Below, one piece after another: positions 8,669-18,460 of a stretch of 49,603 nucleotides of DNA. Numbering within the stretch: the stretch's first letter is position 1; each line of letters begins with the position of its first letter. The notes below the pieces were generated by a model, which saw only the letters and a list, made by a program, of their open reading frames with translations, made no database searches and was not told where the DNA came from. The translations under genes were made by a program, and so were the position numbers. This stretch comes from JBKBYG01 sp046313435 (lineage in GTDB: Bacteria; Pseudomonadota; Alphaproteobacteria; Rickettsiales; Arcanibacteraceae), in the NCBI GenBank assembly GCA_046313435.1, contig JBKBYG010000010.1, positions 1-49,603 on the forward strand. The letters run 5' to 3'.

Positions 8669-9679
8669 TCAATTATTTCCTAATTTCAACATTTTTTTCT
8701 CTTGAAAATATTTTTTTGCACCTGAATGCATAGGCGCAGTATTTCCTTCAGTAACCATATCATCAATATTTAAATTATTAAATACTGGATGTAAAGTCTT
8801 AAAAGTTTCTACATTATCAAATACAGATTTTACTATATTATAAACAATATTATCATCCAAATTGTCTAATGCCACTAAAGTTGCTTTTACCCCAAAAGTA
8901 TTTATATTTTTATGATTTCCAGCATACATATTACCTGGAATAGATGCCTCAGTATAATAAGGATGTTTACTAATAAGCTGCTGAATTTTTTCACCTTCTA
9001 CTGGTAAAATAATTGTTTCACACGAAGAGACAGCTTCTTGAACCGCACCATTTGGATGCCCTACAGTATAAATCATAGCATCTATCTTGTTGTTACACAG
9101 TGCTTCAGGTTGTTCAGAAGGTTTATATTCTTTAATTAGTGCAAAATCATTTTTACTCCACCCATAAAGATCTATTAGGAGCTCCATTACTCCTCTACTT
9201 CCCGAGCCAATACTACCTAAATTTATTCTTTTACCTTTCAAATCTTCAAAACTTCTAATACCCGAATCAGCCCGGACTACTACAGTAAATGCATCAGTAT
9301 GAAGACTAAAAATTGAACGTAAATTTTTCACTGCGTTATTTTCAAATCCTCCAACCCCATTATAAGCAAAATATTGATAATCCGATTGAATAATTGCTAA
9401 ATCTTGTTGTTTACTTTTCAAAGCTTGAATATTAAACATTGACCCACTTGTAGATTCCACCGAACATCGAATAAAATGCTCTTTCTTAAACTTATTCACT
9501 AATTTACATATCGCAGCACCCGCAGGATAGTATATACCTGTTATATTGCCTGTTCCAATACTAACAAATTTGTCGTCAAGTATTTTTGCTTCATTTTTGA
9601 AAGCCACTAAGGAGGCAGACAACAATATTGCCAGCGTATAAAAATATTTCTTCTTAATTAGTTTTATTTTATCAAACAT
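8669..9679 (-). CDS. TAXI family TRAP transporter solute-binding protein
   Basis: Periplasmic receptor of a tripartite uptake system, 336 residues. A Lys-rich start and hydrophobic stretch (YTLAILLSASLVAF) form the export signal. The mature part begins with the TAXI pattern FVSIGTGNITGIYYPAG. Further family landmarks are IQSDYQYFAYNG, the RSIFSLH strand, VRADSGIRSFEDLKGKRIN and the GSGSRGVMELL loop. TAXI receptors studied so far bind glutamate, 2-oxoglutarate or similar acids; the ligand here is unknown. Its normal partner, the DctQM membrane component, is not adjacent. The symporter gene upstream is an independent transporter. Confidence 0.93.
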   Translation of the reverse strand: MFDKIKLIKKKYFYTLAILLSASLVAFKNEAKILDDKFVSIGTGNITGIYYPAGAAICKLVNKFKKEHFIRCSVESTSGSMFNIQALKSKQQDLAIIQSDYQYFAYNGVGGFENNAVKNLRSIFSLHTDAFTVVVRADSGIRSFEDLKGKRINLGSIGSGSRGVMELLIDLYGWSKNDFALIKEYKPSEQPEALCNNKIDAMIYTVGHPNGAVQEAVSSCETIILPVEGEKIQQLISKHPYYTEASIPGNMYAGNHKNINTFGVKATLVALDNLDDNIVYNIVKSVFDNVETFKTLHPVFNNLNIDDMVTEGNTAPMHSGAKKYFQEKKMLKLGNN

Positions 9680-9702
9680 AATTCACACTTTAATAATTAA
9701 AA

Positions 9703-10902
9703 TTACGAATAGTAAGTTTTCTCATCATGAGTACCTTCTGATTTATCTACAATTAATGTAATAGTAGCATCCCCAGTAATATTAACTGTAGTACGCAGCA
9801 TGTCAAGTATCCTATCGATCCCAGCTATTAATGCGACACCTTCAATTGGTATATGTACTGAAGAAAGCACCATTGGTAACATTACCATCGAGCCTCCGGG
9901 TATGCCGGCAGCTCCTATTGAACCTAAAGTTGCAGTCAAAACAATCATAAAATAATCGTAAGAATGCAAAACAGTATTTGTAGCTTGCGCAAAAAATATA
10001 GCACACATTCCCAAATATATAGCCATCCCATCCATATTTATTGATGCACCAAGTGGCAGCACGAACGAAGTACTCGTATTAGATATACCTAACTTATTTC
10101 TACATATTTTCATTGTAGTAGCTAAGGTTGCTTTACTGCTACTAGTAGAAAAAGCAAGCGCTTGATATTCAAAACTTTTTCTGTAAAATGGGATGGGCGA
10201 AAGACGCGTAAATATCCATATTAATAGCCCAAATACTAAATATTGGAACAGCATAGCGACTATTACTGCCATAACCAATTTAAACAAGCTTTGGAGAACT
10301 TCTATACCTTGGGTACCGACAAGCCAAGAGGTCAAAGCAAAAGCACCATAAGGAGATAAATTCATTATAATAGCAATCATTTTAAATACTAATTTAGCCA
10401 TTAGTTGAAAATAGCCTACAATTACTCTACCTTCCTCTTCCAAAGCATTTAATGTTATGCCCGTAAAGATAGCAAAAAACACCACTTGCAGCATTTCGCC
10501 ATGTGCAAGAGCCCCAATAGCGCTTGTTGGCACTATATTTGTGATAAACTTACCTAGATTGAATTCTTTAACGATAATTTCTTGATCAGATATTAAATTT
10601 AAAGCTACTCCTACGCCGGGCTTCATTATTAGAGCAATTCCTAAGCCAATTATTATTGCAAAAGTTGTAGTAAGTATAAACGCTCCTGAGGCTTTAATAC
10701 CTATCCTTCCTAAGGAAGATGGATCTGTCATACTTGTTATTCCAGAAACTAAAGAGAAAAACACGAGAGGTGTAACCACCATTTTTATTAAATTTATAAA
10801 AATATCTCCGATAGGTTTTACATATTTAGTGTTTTCTTTCGCAATAATGCCGAATATTACGCCTGCGATTAAACCTAAAGTCACTTTTTGCCAAAGCTTC
10901 AT
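9703..10902 (-). CDS. dicarboxylate/amino acid:cation symporter (DAACS, GltP-like)
   Basis: Sodium- or proton-driven importer of acidic amino acids or C4-dicarboxylates in the inner membrane, 399 residues with repeated hydrophobic helices. All signature regions are present: serine-rich hairpin 1 (STSSSKATLATT), NMDGMAIYLG in helix 7, hairpin 2 (GAAGIPGGSMVML) and helix 8 with DRILDMLRTTVNITGDA. The Arg in helix 8 (MLRTT) is compatible with acidic amino acid binding, but position alone cannot separate aspartate/glutamate from dicarboxylates. It is the first gene of a minus-strand group with the TAXI receptor (23 bases downstream) and the Usp gene, consistent with import of host-derived carbon and nitrogen. 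Confidence 0.94.
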   Translation of the reverse strand: MKLWQKVTLGLIAGVIFGIIAKENTKYVKPIGDIFINLIKMVVTPLVFFSLVSGITSMTDPSSLGRIGIKASGAFILTTTFAIIIGLGIALIMKPGVGVALNLISDQEIIVKEFNLGKFITNIVPTSAIGALAHGEMLQVVFFAIFTGITLNALEEEGRVIVGYFQLMAKLVFKMIAIIMNLSPYGAFALTSWLVGTQGIEVLQSLFKLVMAVIVAMLFQYLVFGLLIWIFTRLSPIPFYRKSFEYQALAFSTSSSKATLATTMKICRNKLGISNTSTSFVLPLGASINMDGMAIYLGMCAIFFAQATNTVLHSYDYFMIVLTATLGSIGAAGIPGGSMVMLPMVLSSVHIPIEGVALIAGIDRILDMLRTTVNITGDATITLIVDKSEGTHDEKTYYS

Positions 10903-11033
10903 ATATAAACCTTATACTTACTTAATAATCTTTATGATGTTTTTTAATTTTTATATTTTAATTTGTCATTTATAATTCAATTGCAAAATTATACAAGTAT
11001 TAATTTTTAGTCATTAGATCGTCTTTTAATTAA

Positions 11034-12437
11034 TTATTTTAAAAAATATTTATCATAAATCTTTATATTTATTCTCTTATATTTTGTTAAACCATGAATA
11101 GTTTTATCCCAGTAATAAGGCTTAAATATTAACTGCCATAAAGACTTAAAACTTGCAGCTGATATCATAAGAAAATATATAGGGAACAACATAATACAAA
11201 ATATATTTATATCAATATATTTTGCAGCAATTTTAAATTTTATCATATTTACTAAACTTACAACCAAATTTGTTTTCCATAAATATGTTATTATTATAGG
11301 AATGAAAAGCCACTTAATATCAGTAATCATAAAAATTATCCAGCCTATAATTGCAAAAGGATTTAAAATAAAACTTAAAGTAAAAACCCCTAAAAAAAAT
11401 TGTATGCCAAGGTATGAAATAAAACCTAATTCTTTATAAAGAGTAATTGGATTACGCATATGCACAATATAAGTTTGCATATAACCTTTTATCCATCTAC
11501 TACGCTGATTAAACCAAATACTTACATTTATTGGAGCTTCTTCTAAAGTTAAAGATTCAATAACATATGTTTTATATCCTGCCCTAGCAATCCTTATGCC
11601 TAAGTCTGCATCTTCTGTTACATTATACTGATCCCATCCTCCTAACTCTCTTAATTTACTTGCGATAAAATGATTACTTGTTCCTCCAAGAGGAATAGGA
11701 ATGTTTAGATACTGTAAAGCGGGCAAAATAAAATCAAACCATACGAGATATTCTAGGGAAAAAAGCTTTGTCAAAACATTTTCATTCCTATTAAAATAAT
11801 TAAGCTTTGCTTGGATACATACTACTTCATGAGGAAGGGTAGAAAATTTTGCTATAACTTTCTTTAATTGATTAGGGTCAGGGACATCTTCAGCATCGTA
11901 AATACCAATGTATTTACCTCTAACCATCGGCAATGCATAATTACAAGCTTTTGCCTTTGTTCTAGGTAGAGAATATGGAACTTTCACTATGTGAAAAGGA
12001 GATTCTAATTTTAAATTCTCGAGTGATTGTAAAGTTTCATTATCATCTTCCTCTATTATAAGCTTAATATCAAGTTTATCTATAGGATAATTAAGTTGTT
12101 TCAAAGCTTGAATTAAATGTTTTACAACACTGGCCTATTTATATAATGGAATCAATAAACTATAAATTGGCAAATCCTTTTCTTCAGGTAATTGTAGTGG
12201 ATTTTCTTTATCATAAAGTTTTAAAAATAGGCCTATTATAAAGAGCAAAAACTTTACACAAAAGCCACTTAAAAATAAAAAACTGCTTATACTCAAAATT
12301 ATAATTAATGAAATTTCGGGAAATAATACCGCGCAATATAAAATCATTACAATGACCATAAATAGTTTTTGCCTCTGTTTGCGAGTAAATAGAAGTCTTG
12401 CTTTAAATTTATTCTTATAGATTTTATTCATCAACAT
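11034..12437 (-). pseudogene. processive family 2 glycosyltransferase, amber-interrupted
   Basis: One frame runs from the ATG at 12437 to the stop at 11034 and is broken only by a TAG at 12135-12137 (codon 101). Residues before it end in LPIYSLLIPLYK and those after begin ASVVKHLIQALKQLNYP. This reads as one GT2 domain in which a GAG (Glu) codon has become TAG. Downstream are the catalytic marks of membrane processive transferases: YDAEDVPDPNQ, TEDADLG and QRSRWIKG (the QxxRW motif), then several C-terminal membrane helices. The only possible restart near 12104 is a TTG without a ribosome binding site. An intact gene would build a polysaccharide at the inner membrane. A sequencing error, a true pseudogene or readthrough are all possible. 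Confidence 0.85.
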
Positions 12438-12440
12438 CTC

Positions 12441-13313
12441 TTATAATTTAATCCATAGAGAAGTAAAAATATCACTTTTTCTAGCATTTCTGTTTAACGA
12501 ATAGGCCGTTCCTATTTGTAAACTATAATTTTTATTCAATTCAAATATTGTTGAGAATTTTAGTTTTGAGGTATAAGTTTTATACCATATGGGTTTAACT
12601 GATTCAATTTCATCATTATATAAATTGCGCTCAAACCATATTATTTTATGATTTCTATAATTATTAAATGACTGCATTAATATTATGACATTCGACGAAA
12701 CAATTATTCCATATGTCACATCAAAACTTAAATTTATTGGACTTACAGAATTTACCAAATAACTTGCTTCAATATTAATAAATCCATTAAGAAATTTATC
12801 AAAACTTTTTCCAATAGCAATTCTATTCTCGTATGAAGGGAGGTCCAAGAACATAGTATTTTGTTGTGATACAACCCAATTTTTTTTATTCCAAATTAGC
12901 TTTTTATGGAATATACCTATAGTTTTTTCAGGATCTTTAATTTTATAGTAGGAATATGTTTGGCCGGTAGTTTTAAATCTTGATTTTTTACTATATATAT
13001 TAATTCCTATGTTAGATTTTTTTGAAATCCCATATTCTAAAAAATAATTTCTATAACCTTTAGAATGCTGATCTATATTATCAAAGTAATCTTCAACTAT
13101 AAGTTGATAATGTGATTTTTCTTGTAACCAAGCGCCTGAATTTGCATTATTACGATTGATTAGCGAAAGCAATAAGAAAGCTAATATCGAGATTCTTATT
13201 TTACTATTATATATGTTATAAATATTTTCTAAGCAGCCTTTTGAATTTAACAAAATTCTAATTAAAAAACATTTAAATGAAATTATTCTAAAAAAGCAGT
13301 AATTCGCTTGCAT
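12441..13313 (-). CDS. envelope protein of unknown function, probable beta-barrel
   Basis: I do not recognise a characterised family. The 290-residue product has a hydrophobic stretch at about residues 40-53 (ISILAFLLLSLI) followed by GAWLQEKSHYQL, resembling an export signal and mature start. The roughly 45 residues before it are unusually long for a signal, so the real start may be non-standard or the N-terminus degraded. The rest alternates short polar and aromatic strands (YRNYFLEYGI, FINIEASYLV, KLKFSTIFEL) and ends on a hydrophobic strand (SLWIKL), which suggests an outer-membrane barrel. It is 3 bases upstream of the broken glycosyltransferase and on the same strand, so a joint role in surface polysaccharide is a fair guess. 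Confidence 0.65.
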   Translation of the reverse strand: MQANYCFFRIISFKCFLIRILLNSKGCLENIYNIYNSKIRISILAFLLLSLINRNNANSGAWLQEKSHYQLIVEDYFDNIDQHSKGYRNYFLEYGISKKSNIGINIYSKKSRFKTTGQTYSYYKIKDPEKTIGIFHKKLIWNKKNWVVSQQNTMFLDLPSYENRIAIGKSFDKFLNGFINIEASYLVNSVSPINLSFDVTYGIIVSSNVIILMQSFNNYRNHKIIWFERNLYNDEIESVKPIWYKTYTSKLKFSTIFELNKNYSLQIGTAYSLNRNARKSDIFTSLWIKL

Positions 13314-13410
13314 CTATTAATCTTCATATTATACAAAATAAATTTTAGATTACAGATATATCAAATTTAGATAATGATCAATAAATATTATCAATTCTTG
13401 ATAAAAAATA

Positions 13411-14745
13411 TTAATATTCCCATGCTTTATAAAACTTATGTTTTTTTCTAAAAAGTTTTTTTAGAAAAATGTACCAAAAAGCTTTCTCCTTAGATTTAAA
13501 ATTTATATAATATTTTTGATTTGTAATATTTTCATATGTTTCAATACAAGAGGGAATAACTTGACTATAATAAATATCAAAAAGATTAGGCGTTAATTCT
13601 TGAGTTAAATGCCGTCCCCATTTTAAAACTTGTTGAGGTACACGAGCTAAAGCTTCGATACAAGCTATTGCTTCTTCTTCATCTTTGTCATCACTTTTAT
13701 AAACATCCGCCACAGGGGCGAGATTGAACTTCATATCGAGAAATAAGGCTACTAATTTGCTTGCAAAGTATTTTTCTTTTTTCTCTTTTATTAAAAATTT
13801 GAATTCAAGTTTGTTTGCCCGAAGAAAAAAAATTTTTTTATAAATATATATTTTTAATTGAGTAAAAATATATATTAAACCATATCTCTTATTTTTTTTA
13901 AAAAATTTTATATGTCTTTCATATTCATATAATGTATCTAAGCCAATTTTTCTTAATGTGAAATTTATTTTGTCAATATTTGCCATATCTTTTATCCTAG
14001 CGATTCTCACATTTTCTTTAGCTCTTGTTCCTCCAAAATTTGCCGAATGTCTTGATATTTGTCTCCCCCATCTATCTCTTAAAATATCAGAATAATGTCC
14101 TATTTCTTGAGCTGCAATGACCATCATCCTGCTTAATGCAGGGAATCCATCACCAAAGGTAGCATCCTTTTCGGTTTTACCAAAAGGGTCCCCTCCAGCA
14201 GAAGTAAAAATTGCAACATCCTTACCATTCGTACTTTGCATACCGCTATTTTCACCAGAATGCTGCCATGATACTATATCCAACATATCTCCAATATTGT
14301 AAGAATACGAAATGAACACTTCAACTTTTTCAATTAAGATTAGAAGGATTATAACTGGATGCGCTGATTGCACTATTAACCGAGCAAGTTTCATTTCAAG
14401 TTCAAAGGAAATTGGTTGATATTTTTTTATCTCATTCCTTAATCTTTTAATTTCAACATTAACTCTATTACTAAGTTCTTTACCCCGATAATAATTTTTA
14501 TAAAGTGACAATAAAATTTTCTGTGTCTCAATCATTAGCTTAGGATCTGTTAATTCTCTTTTACTAAACATTAATGTGAGATTTTTATGAGGAATTGTAA
14601 ATCTTACATAATTAACTTTATCAAATCCATCTATTCTAAGTTTTCCAGACTTTACAAGCTTCTCAGCAAGCTTCTCTAAATCTTTTACCATCTCATATTT
14701 TTCTAGTGCTGGAATTTTATATAATATATGATATAAATTTGACAT
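13411..14745 (-). CDS. conserved Rickettsiales-type protein of unknown function
   Basis: The 444-residue product has no export signal. The central part (about residues 150-265) looks most conserved in character: IVSWQHSGENSGM, FTSAGGDPFGKTEKDATFGD, MMVIAAQEIGHYSDI, RWGRQISRHSANFGG. This resembles what I remember of the Rickettsia family DUF2748, but I cannot confirm that by search. AAQEIGHYSD looks like a zinc-protease helix (HExxH) whose first His is Gln. The region from about 270 to 330 is very rich in Lys, Ile, Tyr and Phe, and the C-terminal part contains ACIEALARVPQQVLKWGRH. It is divergent from the TPR gene, with only 24 bases between the two starts. Confidence 0.7.
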   Translation of the reverse strand: MSNLYHILYKIPALEKYEMVKDLEKLAEKLVKSGKLRIDGFDKVNYVRFTIPHKNLTLMFSKRELTDPKLMIETQKILLSLYKNYYRGKELSNRVNVEIKRLRNEIKKYQPISFELEMKLARLIVQSAHPVIILLILIEKVEVFISYSYNIGDMLDIVSWQHSGENSGMQSTNGKDVAIFTSAGGDPFGKTEKDATFGDGFPALSRMMVIAAQEIGHYSDILRDRWGRQISRHSANFGGTRAKENVRIARIKDMANIDKINFTLRKIGLDTLYEYERHIKFFKKNKRYGLIYIFTQLKIYIYKKIFFLRANKLEFKFLIKEKKEKYFASKLVALFLDMKFNLAPVADVYKSDDKDEEEAIACIEALARVPQQVLKWGRHLTQELTPNLFDIYYSQVIPSCIETYENITNQKYYINFKSKEKAFWYIFLKKLFRKKHKFYKAWEY

Positions 14746-14769
14746 AAAAAATTTTTGGAATTAACTTAT

Positions 14770-16485
14770 ATGATATTAAAATCTAAGATATACAAATACT
14801 CTATTTTAACTATTTTTATTTTTTGTATAATAGCAATAAAATATTTTCCATATAATATACAACCTACTATCAATAATCCAAAACAAAATTTCATCAAGGA
14901 AAAATATAATTTTAGTAATTCTGCATATGGAGATTATCTTTCTGCATCATATTTAACGAAAAATTTATATATCGAAGAAGCTGCAAAGCTTTACGAATAT
15001 AGCTATACCAAGGCTCCTAATAATAAAATATTACAAGATTATTTTTTTACTTCTATTTTATCTGGAAAAATAGATCAAGCGTTAAGTTCTTTTAAAAATA
15101 ATATGCCTAATATAATGCTAAGCAACTTAGCTTTGGCGATTAAAGCCATTAAAGAAGGTAAATATTCTAAAGCAGAAAATTTTTTAAGTAATATTAAAGA
15201 AAGCGAAACTGACAAAATTATAATACCCATTTTTACAATTTGGAACAACATTGGAGAAAATAAATTAAAAAACATAGAGGCGCAATTTGAGAAACTTAAT
15301 GTTTCTAGTGAAAAATATAGCCTAGTAAAACTACAAGAAGCAATCGCTTTAGATTATATAAACTATATAGCGCAAGCAGAAGAAAGCTTCGATGATTTAT
15401 TTACAGATCCTCAACCTGCTCATTACATTATAATTGGCGCAAATTTTTACGAAAGAATTGGAAAGCTTGAAAAAGCCAAAAAATTATACAAAGATCACAT
15501 TAACAATAATCCAGACAATATTTTATTCAAACAAAATTTAAAAATTCTTGAAAGCGAAAACTTCACTTTTCCAGATAAATTAATTCAAAATCCAAAACAA
15601 GCTTTGGCTATATTTTTACATGATATATCTTCAATTTTATATGAAAATCGATTATCCTATCAAAGTCTGATCTATGCACAATTTGCTTTATATTTGGACC
15701 CTGGCTACACTCAAACAAATTTTATTCTCGGAACATATTATTTAGAAAATAAAAATTTCACAGAAGCAATAAAGTATTTTAATAAAATTCATGAAGATTC
15801 GGGTATATACTTATTTGCCCAAATTAACTTATCTACCTGTCTATATAAGCTCAAGCAAAGTGAAGAAGCAAAAAACATACTTATTAATCTTTCTAAAAAT
15901 TACCCTGACACTATTGAACCTTTTTTAGTTTTAGGAGATATATATAGAGAAGAAAAAAACTATAATGGAGCATTAAATATATACGATAATCTTCTTAATC
16001 ATGCTGATAAAAATGACCCTAGATTATGGCTAATTTACTATATGAGAGCAGTAACAAATCAATTAAATAAGAATTTTTTGGATTCGGAATCTGATTATAA
16101 TAAAGCTTTAACGCTTAATCCTAATAATGCTACAATACTTAATGACCTCGCATATAGTTTTATTGAGTCTAACAAAAATATTGATAAAGCTTACATTATG
16201 GCTAAAAAAGCAATATCTATTTCTCCTAATATTCCTCAATTTTTAGATACAATGGGATGGGTTTTGTATAAGAAAGGTCAATATTTAGAAGCTTTCAACT
16301 ATCTTGAAAAAGCCTCAGAGCTACTTCCTTATGATGCGACAGTTAACGAACATCTAGGTGATTTATATTGGAAATTAGGAAGAATATATAATGCTAAGTA
16401 TGAATGGCAACATGCATATGACAATCTTACTGATAAACATGAGCAAGAACGCATTAAGGATAAAATAAATAATGGAATTAAATAA
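14770..16485 (+). CDS. membrane-anchored tetratricopeptide repeat protein
   Basis: 571-residue protein with one N-terminal membrane helix (YSILTIFIFCIIAIKYF) and TPR units along its length. Examples are YLTKNLYIEEAAKLYEYSY, LGTYYLENKNFTEAIKYF, LGDIYREEKNYNGALNIY and the last units MGWVLYKKGQYLEAFNYLE and LGDLYWKLGRIYNAKYEW. TPRs form protein-docking superhelices, and this layout suits a periplasmic or membrane scaffold. I start it at the ATG at 14770; a TTG 15 bases earlier adds only five residues. It heads a plus-strand set and overlaps ispE by 14 bases, a linkage also seen in other alphaproteobacteria. Confidence 0.9.
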   Translation: MILKSKIYKYSILTIFIFCIIAIKYFPYNIQPTINNPKQNFIKEKYNFSNSAYGDYLSASYLTKNLYIEEAAKLYEYSYTKAPNNKILQDYFFTSILSGKIDQALSSFKNNMPNIMLSNLALAIKAIKEGKYSKAENFLSNIKESETDKIIIPIFTIWNNIGENKLKNIEAQFEKLNVSSEKYSLVKLQEAIALDYINYIAQAEESFDDLFTDPQPAHYIIIGANFYERIGKLEKAKKLYKDHINNNPDNILFKQNLKILESENFTFPDKLIQNPKQALAIFLHDISSILYENRLSYQSLIYAQFALYLDPGYTQTNFILGTYYLENKNFTEAIKYFNKIHEDSGIYLFAQINLSTCLYKLKQSEEAKNILINLSKNYPDTIEPFLVLGDIYREEKNYNGALNIYDNLLNHADKNDPRLWLIYYMRAVTNQLNKNFLDSESDYNKALTLNPNNATILNDLAYSFIESNKNIDKAYIMAKKAISISPNIPQFLDTMGWVLYKKGQYLEAFNYLEKASELLPYDATVNEHLGDLYWKLGRIYNAKYEWQHAYDNLTDKHEQERIKDKINNGIK

Positions 16486-17326
16486 GCTAACTTTTAAATC
16501 GAAAGCTAAGATTAACTTATTTCTTCATGTTACAGGAAAATACGATAATGGTTATCATAAACTAGAAAGCTTAGTGTGTTTTGCAGACGATGTCTATGAC
16601 ATAATAGAAGCAACCAATGCTGAAGATATAACACTTGAAATTAATGGTGAGTTTACAAAAAACTTATCTGTAGAAAATAATATTATCTTAAAAGCTGCTA
16701 ATTTATTAAAAGGAGAAAGGGAATTAGGCGCTAAAATCCTTTTGACTAAGAACTTGCCTATAGCGTCAGGAATTGGTGGGGGCTCATCTAACGCTGCAAC
16801 TATAATTAAAATTTTGAGCATATTGTGGAATATTGAAATTAATAATCAATTCATGAGTAAGCTAAGCATGTTAGGAGCTGATGTTCCGTGCTGTTATTAC
16901 GGTAAATCAACTTACTTTTCGGGTATAGGGGAAATTTTATCTCCTTTAATAAACTTTCCTTCATGCTATATAGTTTTAGTGAATCCTAAAAAATCGGTTC
17001 ATACGGCAAATATTTTTCAAGAATTAAACTCTCAATTTTCTTTTGCTCAATATGATTATCCTTTAAATTTTTCTAATTTATCAAATCTTATAAGTTTTTT
17101 AGAGGAACGAGGAAATGATTTGCAACAAGTTTCAACTGCCCTACTGCCTGAAATTAACAATATAATTGAAATTGTAAAATCTCAACCAAATTGTTTACTT
17201 GCTCGCATGTCTGGAAGTGGGGCTACATGTTTTGGTTTATTTGCAACAGAATTGGAAGCAAAAAATGCTTATTTATTTATAAAAGAAAAGTTTGATTGGT
17301 GGGTTAATTACAGTATGGTAAGTTAA
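16472..17326 (+). CDS. ispE: 4-diphosphocytidyl-2-C-methyl-D-erythritol kinase
   Basis: GHMP-family kinase that phosphorylates CDP-methylerythritol in the MEP route to isoprenoids. At 284 residues it has the family length. It opens with KSKAKINLFLHVTGKYDNGYH, the substrate-site signature with its catalytic Lys. It carries the ATP loop LPIASGIGGGSSNAA (95-109), GADVPCC, and near the end ARMSGSGATCFG. Its start lies inside the end of the TPR gene, indicating coupling. The pathway's cytidylyltransferase and cyclodiphosphate synthase are encoded together at 38716-39903. Confidence 0.96.
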   Translation: MELNKLTFKSKAKINLFLHVTGKYDNGYHKLESLVCFADDVYDIIEATNAEDITLEINGEFTKNLSVENNIILKAANLLKGERELGAKILLTKNLPIASGIGGGSSNAATIIKILSILWNIEINNQFMSKLSMLGADVPCCYYGKSTYFSGIGEILSPLINFPSCYIVLVNPKKSVHTANIFQELNSQFSFAQYDYPLNFSNLSNLISFLEERGNDLQQVSTALLPEINNIIEIVKSQPNCLLARMSGSGATCFGLFATELEAKNAYLFIKEKFDWWVNYSMVS

Positions 17327-17354
17327 GTATCTAAAAATTTTGTAACAGGGTTTT

Positions 17355-17918
17355 ATGGTAGAGAATAAAAATTTTTTAAATAAGCAAATAAGATATGCTT
17401 CATTTAGTGCAAGATTACTTGCTTCATTTTTTGACAGTGTTATTGCCTTCATCTTCCTTACTCCATTATTCAAAATCACTTCCAATTTTTTTTATGGAAC
17501 GTCAAGTCCAAAAATATATTTGCAAAATTTTATAAATAAAGCTGCAGAAAAAAATATTCCAGGCAATGAATTATTTTCTTATATTATGTCAAGCGATGAT
17601 ATGTATGATTTTTTTATTACTCAAAGAAATTTGTATAATATTATCTATGATCAGTTGTTTCAGTTAGTAATTATTTTAGCTTTATTTACATTATTTTGGA
17701 GCCGTTTTTCTACAAGTCCAGGTAAAAAGCTATTGTCATTAAAAATTGTTGATCATAAAACTTTTCGAAACCCTTCTATAAAACAATCTATTATTAGATT
17801 TTTAGGGTATTTTATCTCGATTATACCTTTAGGCTTAGGAATTTTTTGGATTGGAGTTAATAAGAAAAAACAGGCTTGGCACGATAAGATAGCAGGCACT
17901 GTGGTCATTAAAAATTAA
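17355..17918 (+). CDS. RDD family membrane protein
   Basis: 187-residue inner-membrane protein. The defining Arg and Asp-Asp type residues fall in RYASFSARLLASFFDSVIAFIF (helix 1, Arg and Asp present). A later segment, TSPGKKLLSLKIVD followed by a Arg-containing helix (SIIRFLGYFISIIPLG) and KKKQAWHDKIAGTVVIK, is typical of the family's C-terminus. Molecular function is unsettled for most RDD proteins; some are linked to ion exchange. It sits 28 bases after ispE and 2 bases before rlmH in the same direction. Confidence 0.9.
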   Translation: MVENKNFLNKQIRYASFSARLLASFFDSVIAFIFLTPLFKITSNFFYGTSSPKIYLQNFINKAAEKNIPGNELFSYIMSSDDMYDFFITQRNLYNIIYDQLFQLVIILALFTLFWSRFSTSPGKKLLSLKIVDHKTFRNPSIKQSIIRFLGYFISIIPLGLGIFWIGVNKKKQAWHDKIAGTVVIKN

Positions 17919-17920
17919 TA

Positions 17921-18376
17921 ATGAAAATTACAATAGCCGCAATTGGTAAGCTTTCAAATAAAACCCCTGAAGCAACCCTTATTAATGAATATGTAAAGCG
18001 TATTCCTTGGAAAATTGAAGTAAAAGAATTTGAGGAAAAATCCAGGCTTTCTCCAGAAAATCTGAAAGTTAAGGAAGGAGAAATGCTTCTTTCATCTTGT
18101 GAAAATCATCATATTATACTTCTTGATGAAAGAGGCACTCAATTAACTAGTCATAAATTTGCTGACCTTTTAGCCCAGTATCAAGTTAATAATATTAATA
18201 GAATAGGCTTTTTAATTGGAGGCGCTTTTGGACATGGAAAATTAGTTGAAGAAAAAGCTAATTTTAAATTCTCTTTAAGCAGTCTAACTTTTCCCCATAT
18301 GCTTGCTAGAGCCTTACTAATTGAACAAATATATAGGGCATATACTATTAATACAGGACATCCTTATCATAAATAA
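17921..18376 (+). CDS. rlmH: 23S rRNA (pseudouridine1915-N3)-methyltransferase
   Basis: SPOUT-class enzyme that methylates pseudouridine 1915 in helix 69 of 23S rRNA. The 151-residue product has the family start MKITIAAIGK, the LLDERGTQLTS segment and the knot region FLIGGAFGHGK followed by LSSLTFPHMLARALLIEQIYRA. It ends with the conserved GHPYHK, in which the C-terminal Tyr-His contacts substrate. It follows the RDD gene by two bases, so they are probably co-transcribed. Confidence 0.97.
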   Translation: MKITIAAIGKLSNKTPEATLINEYVKRIPWKIEVKEFEEKSRLSPENLKVKEGEMLLSSCENHHIILLDERGTQLTSHKFADLLAQYQVNNINRIGFLIGGAFGHGKLVEEKANFKFSLSSLTFPHMLARALLIEQIYRAYTINTGHPYHK

Positions 18377-18460
18377 AATTTAATAAGTTTCTAACCTTGA
18401 ATTATAAATTTTTTCATATATATTATTTATAAATGTTAATTTTTGTTTATGGAGATTATT

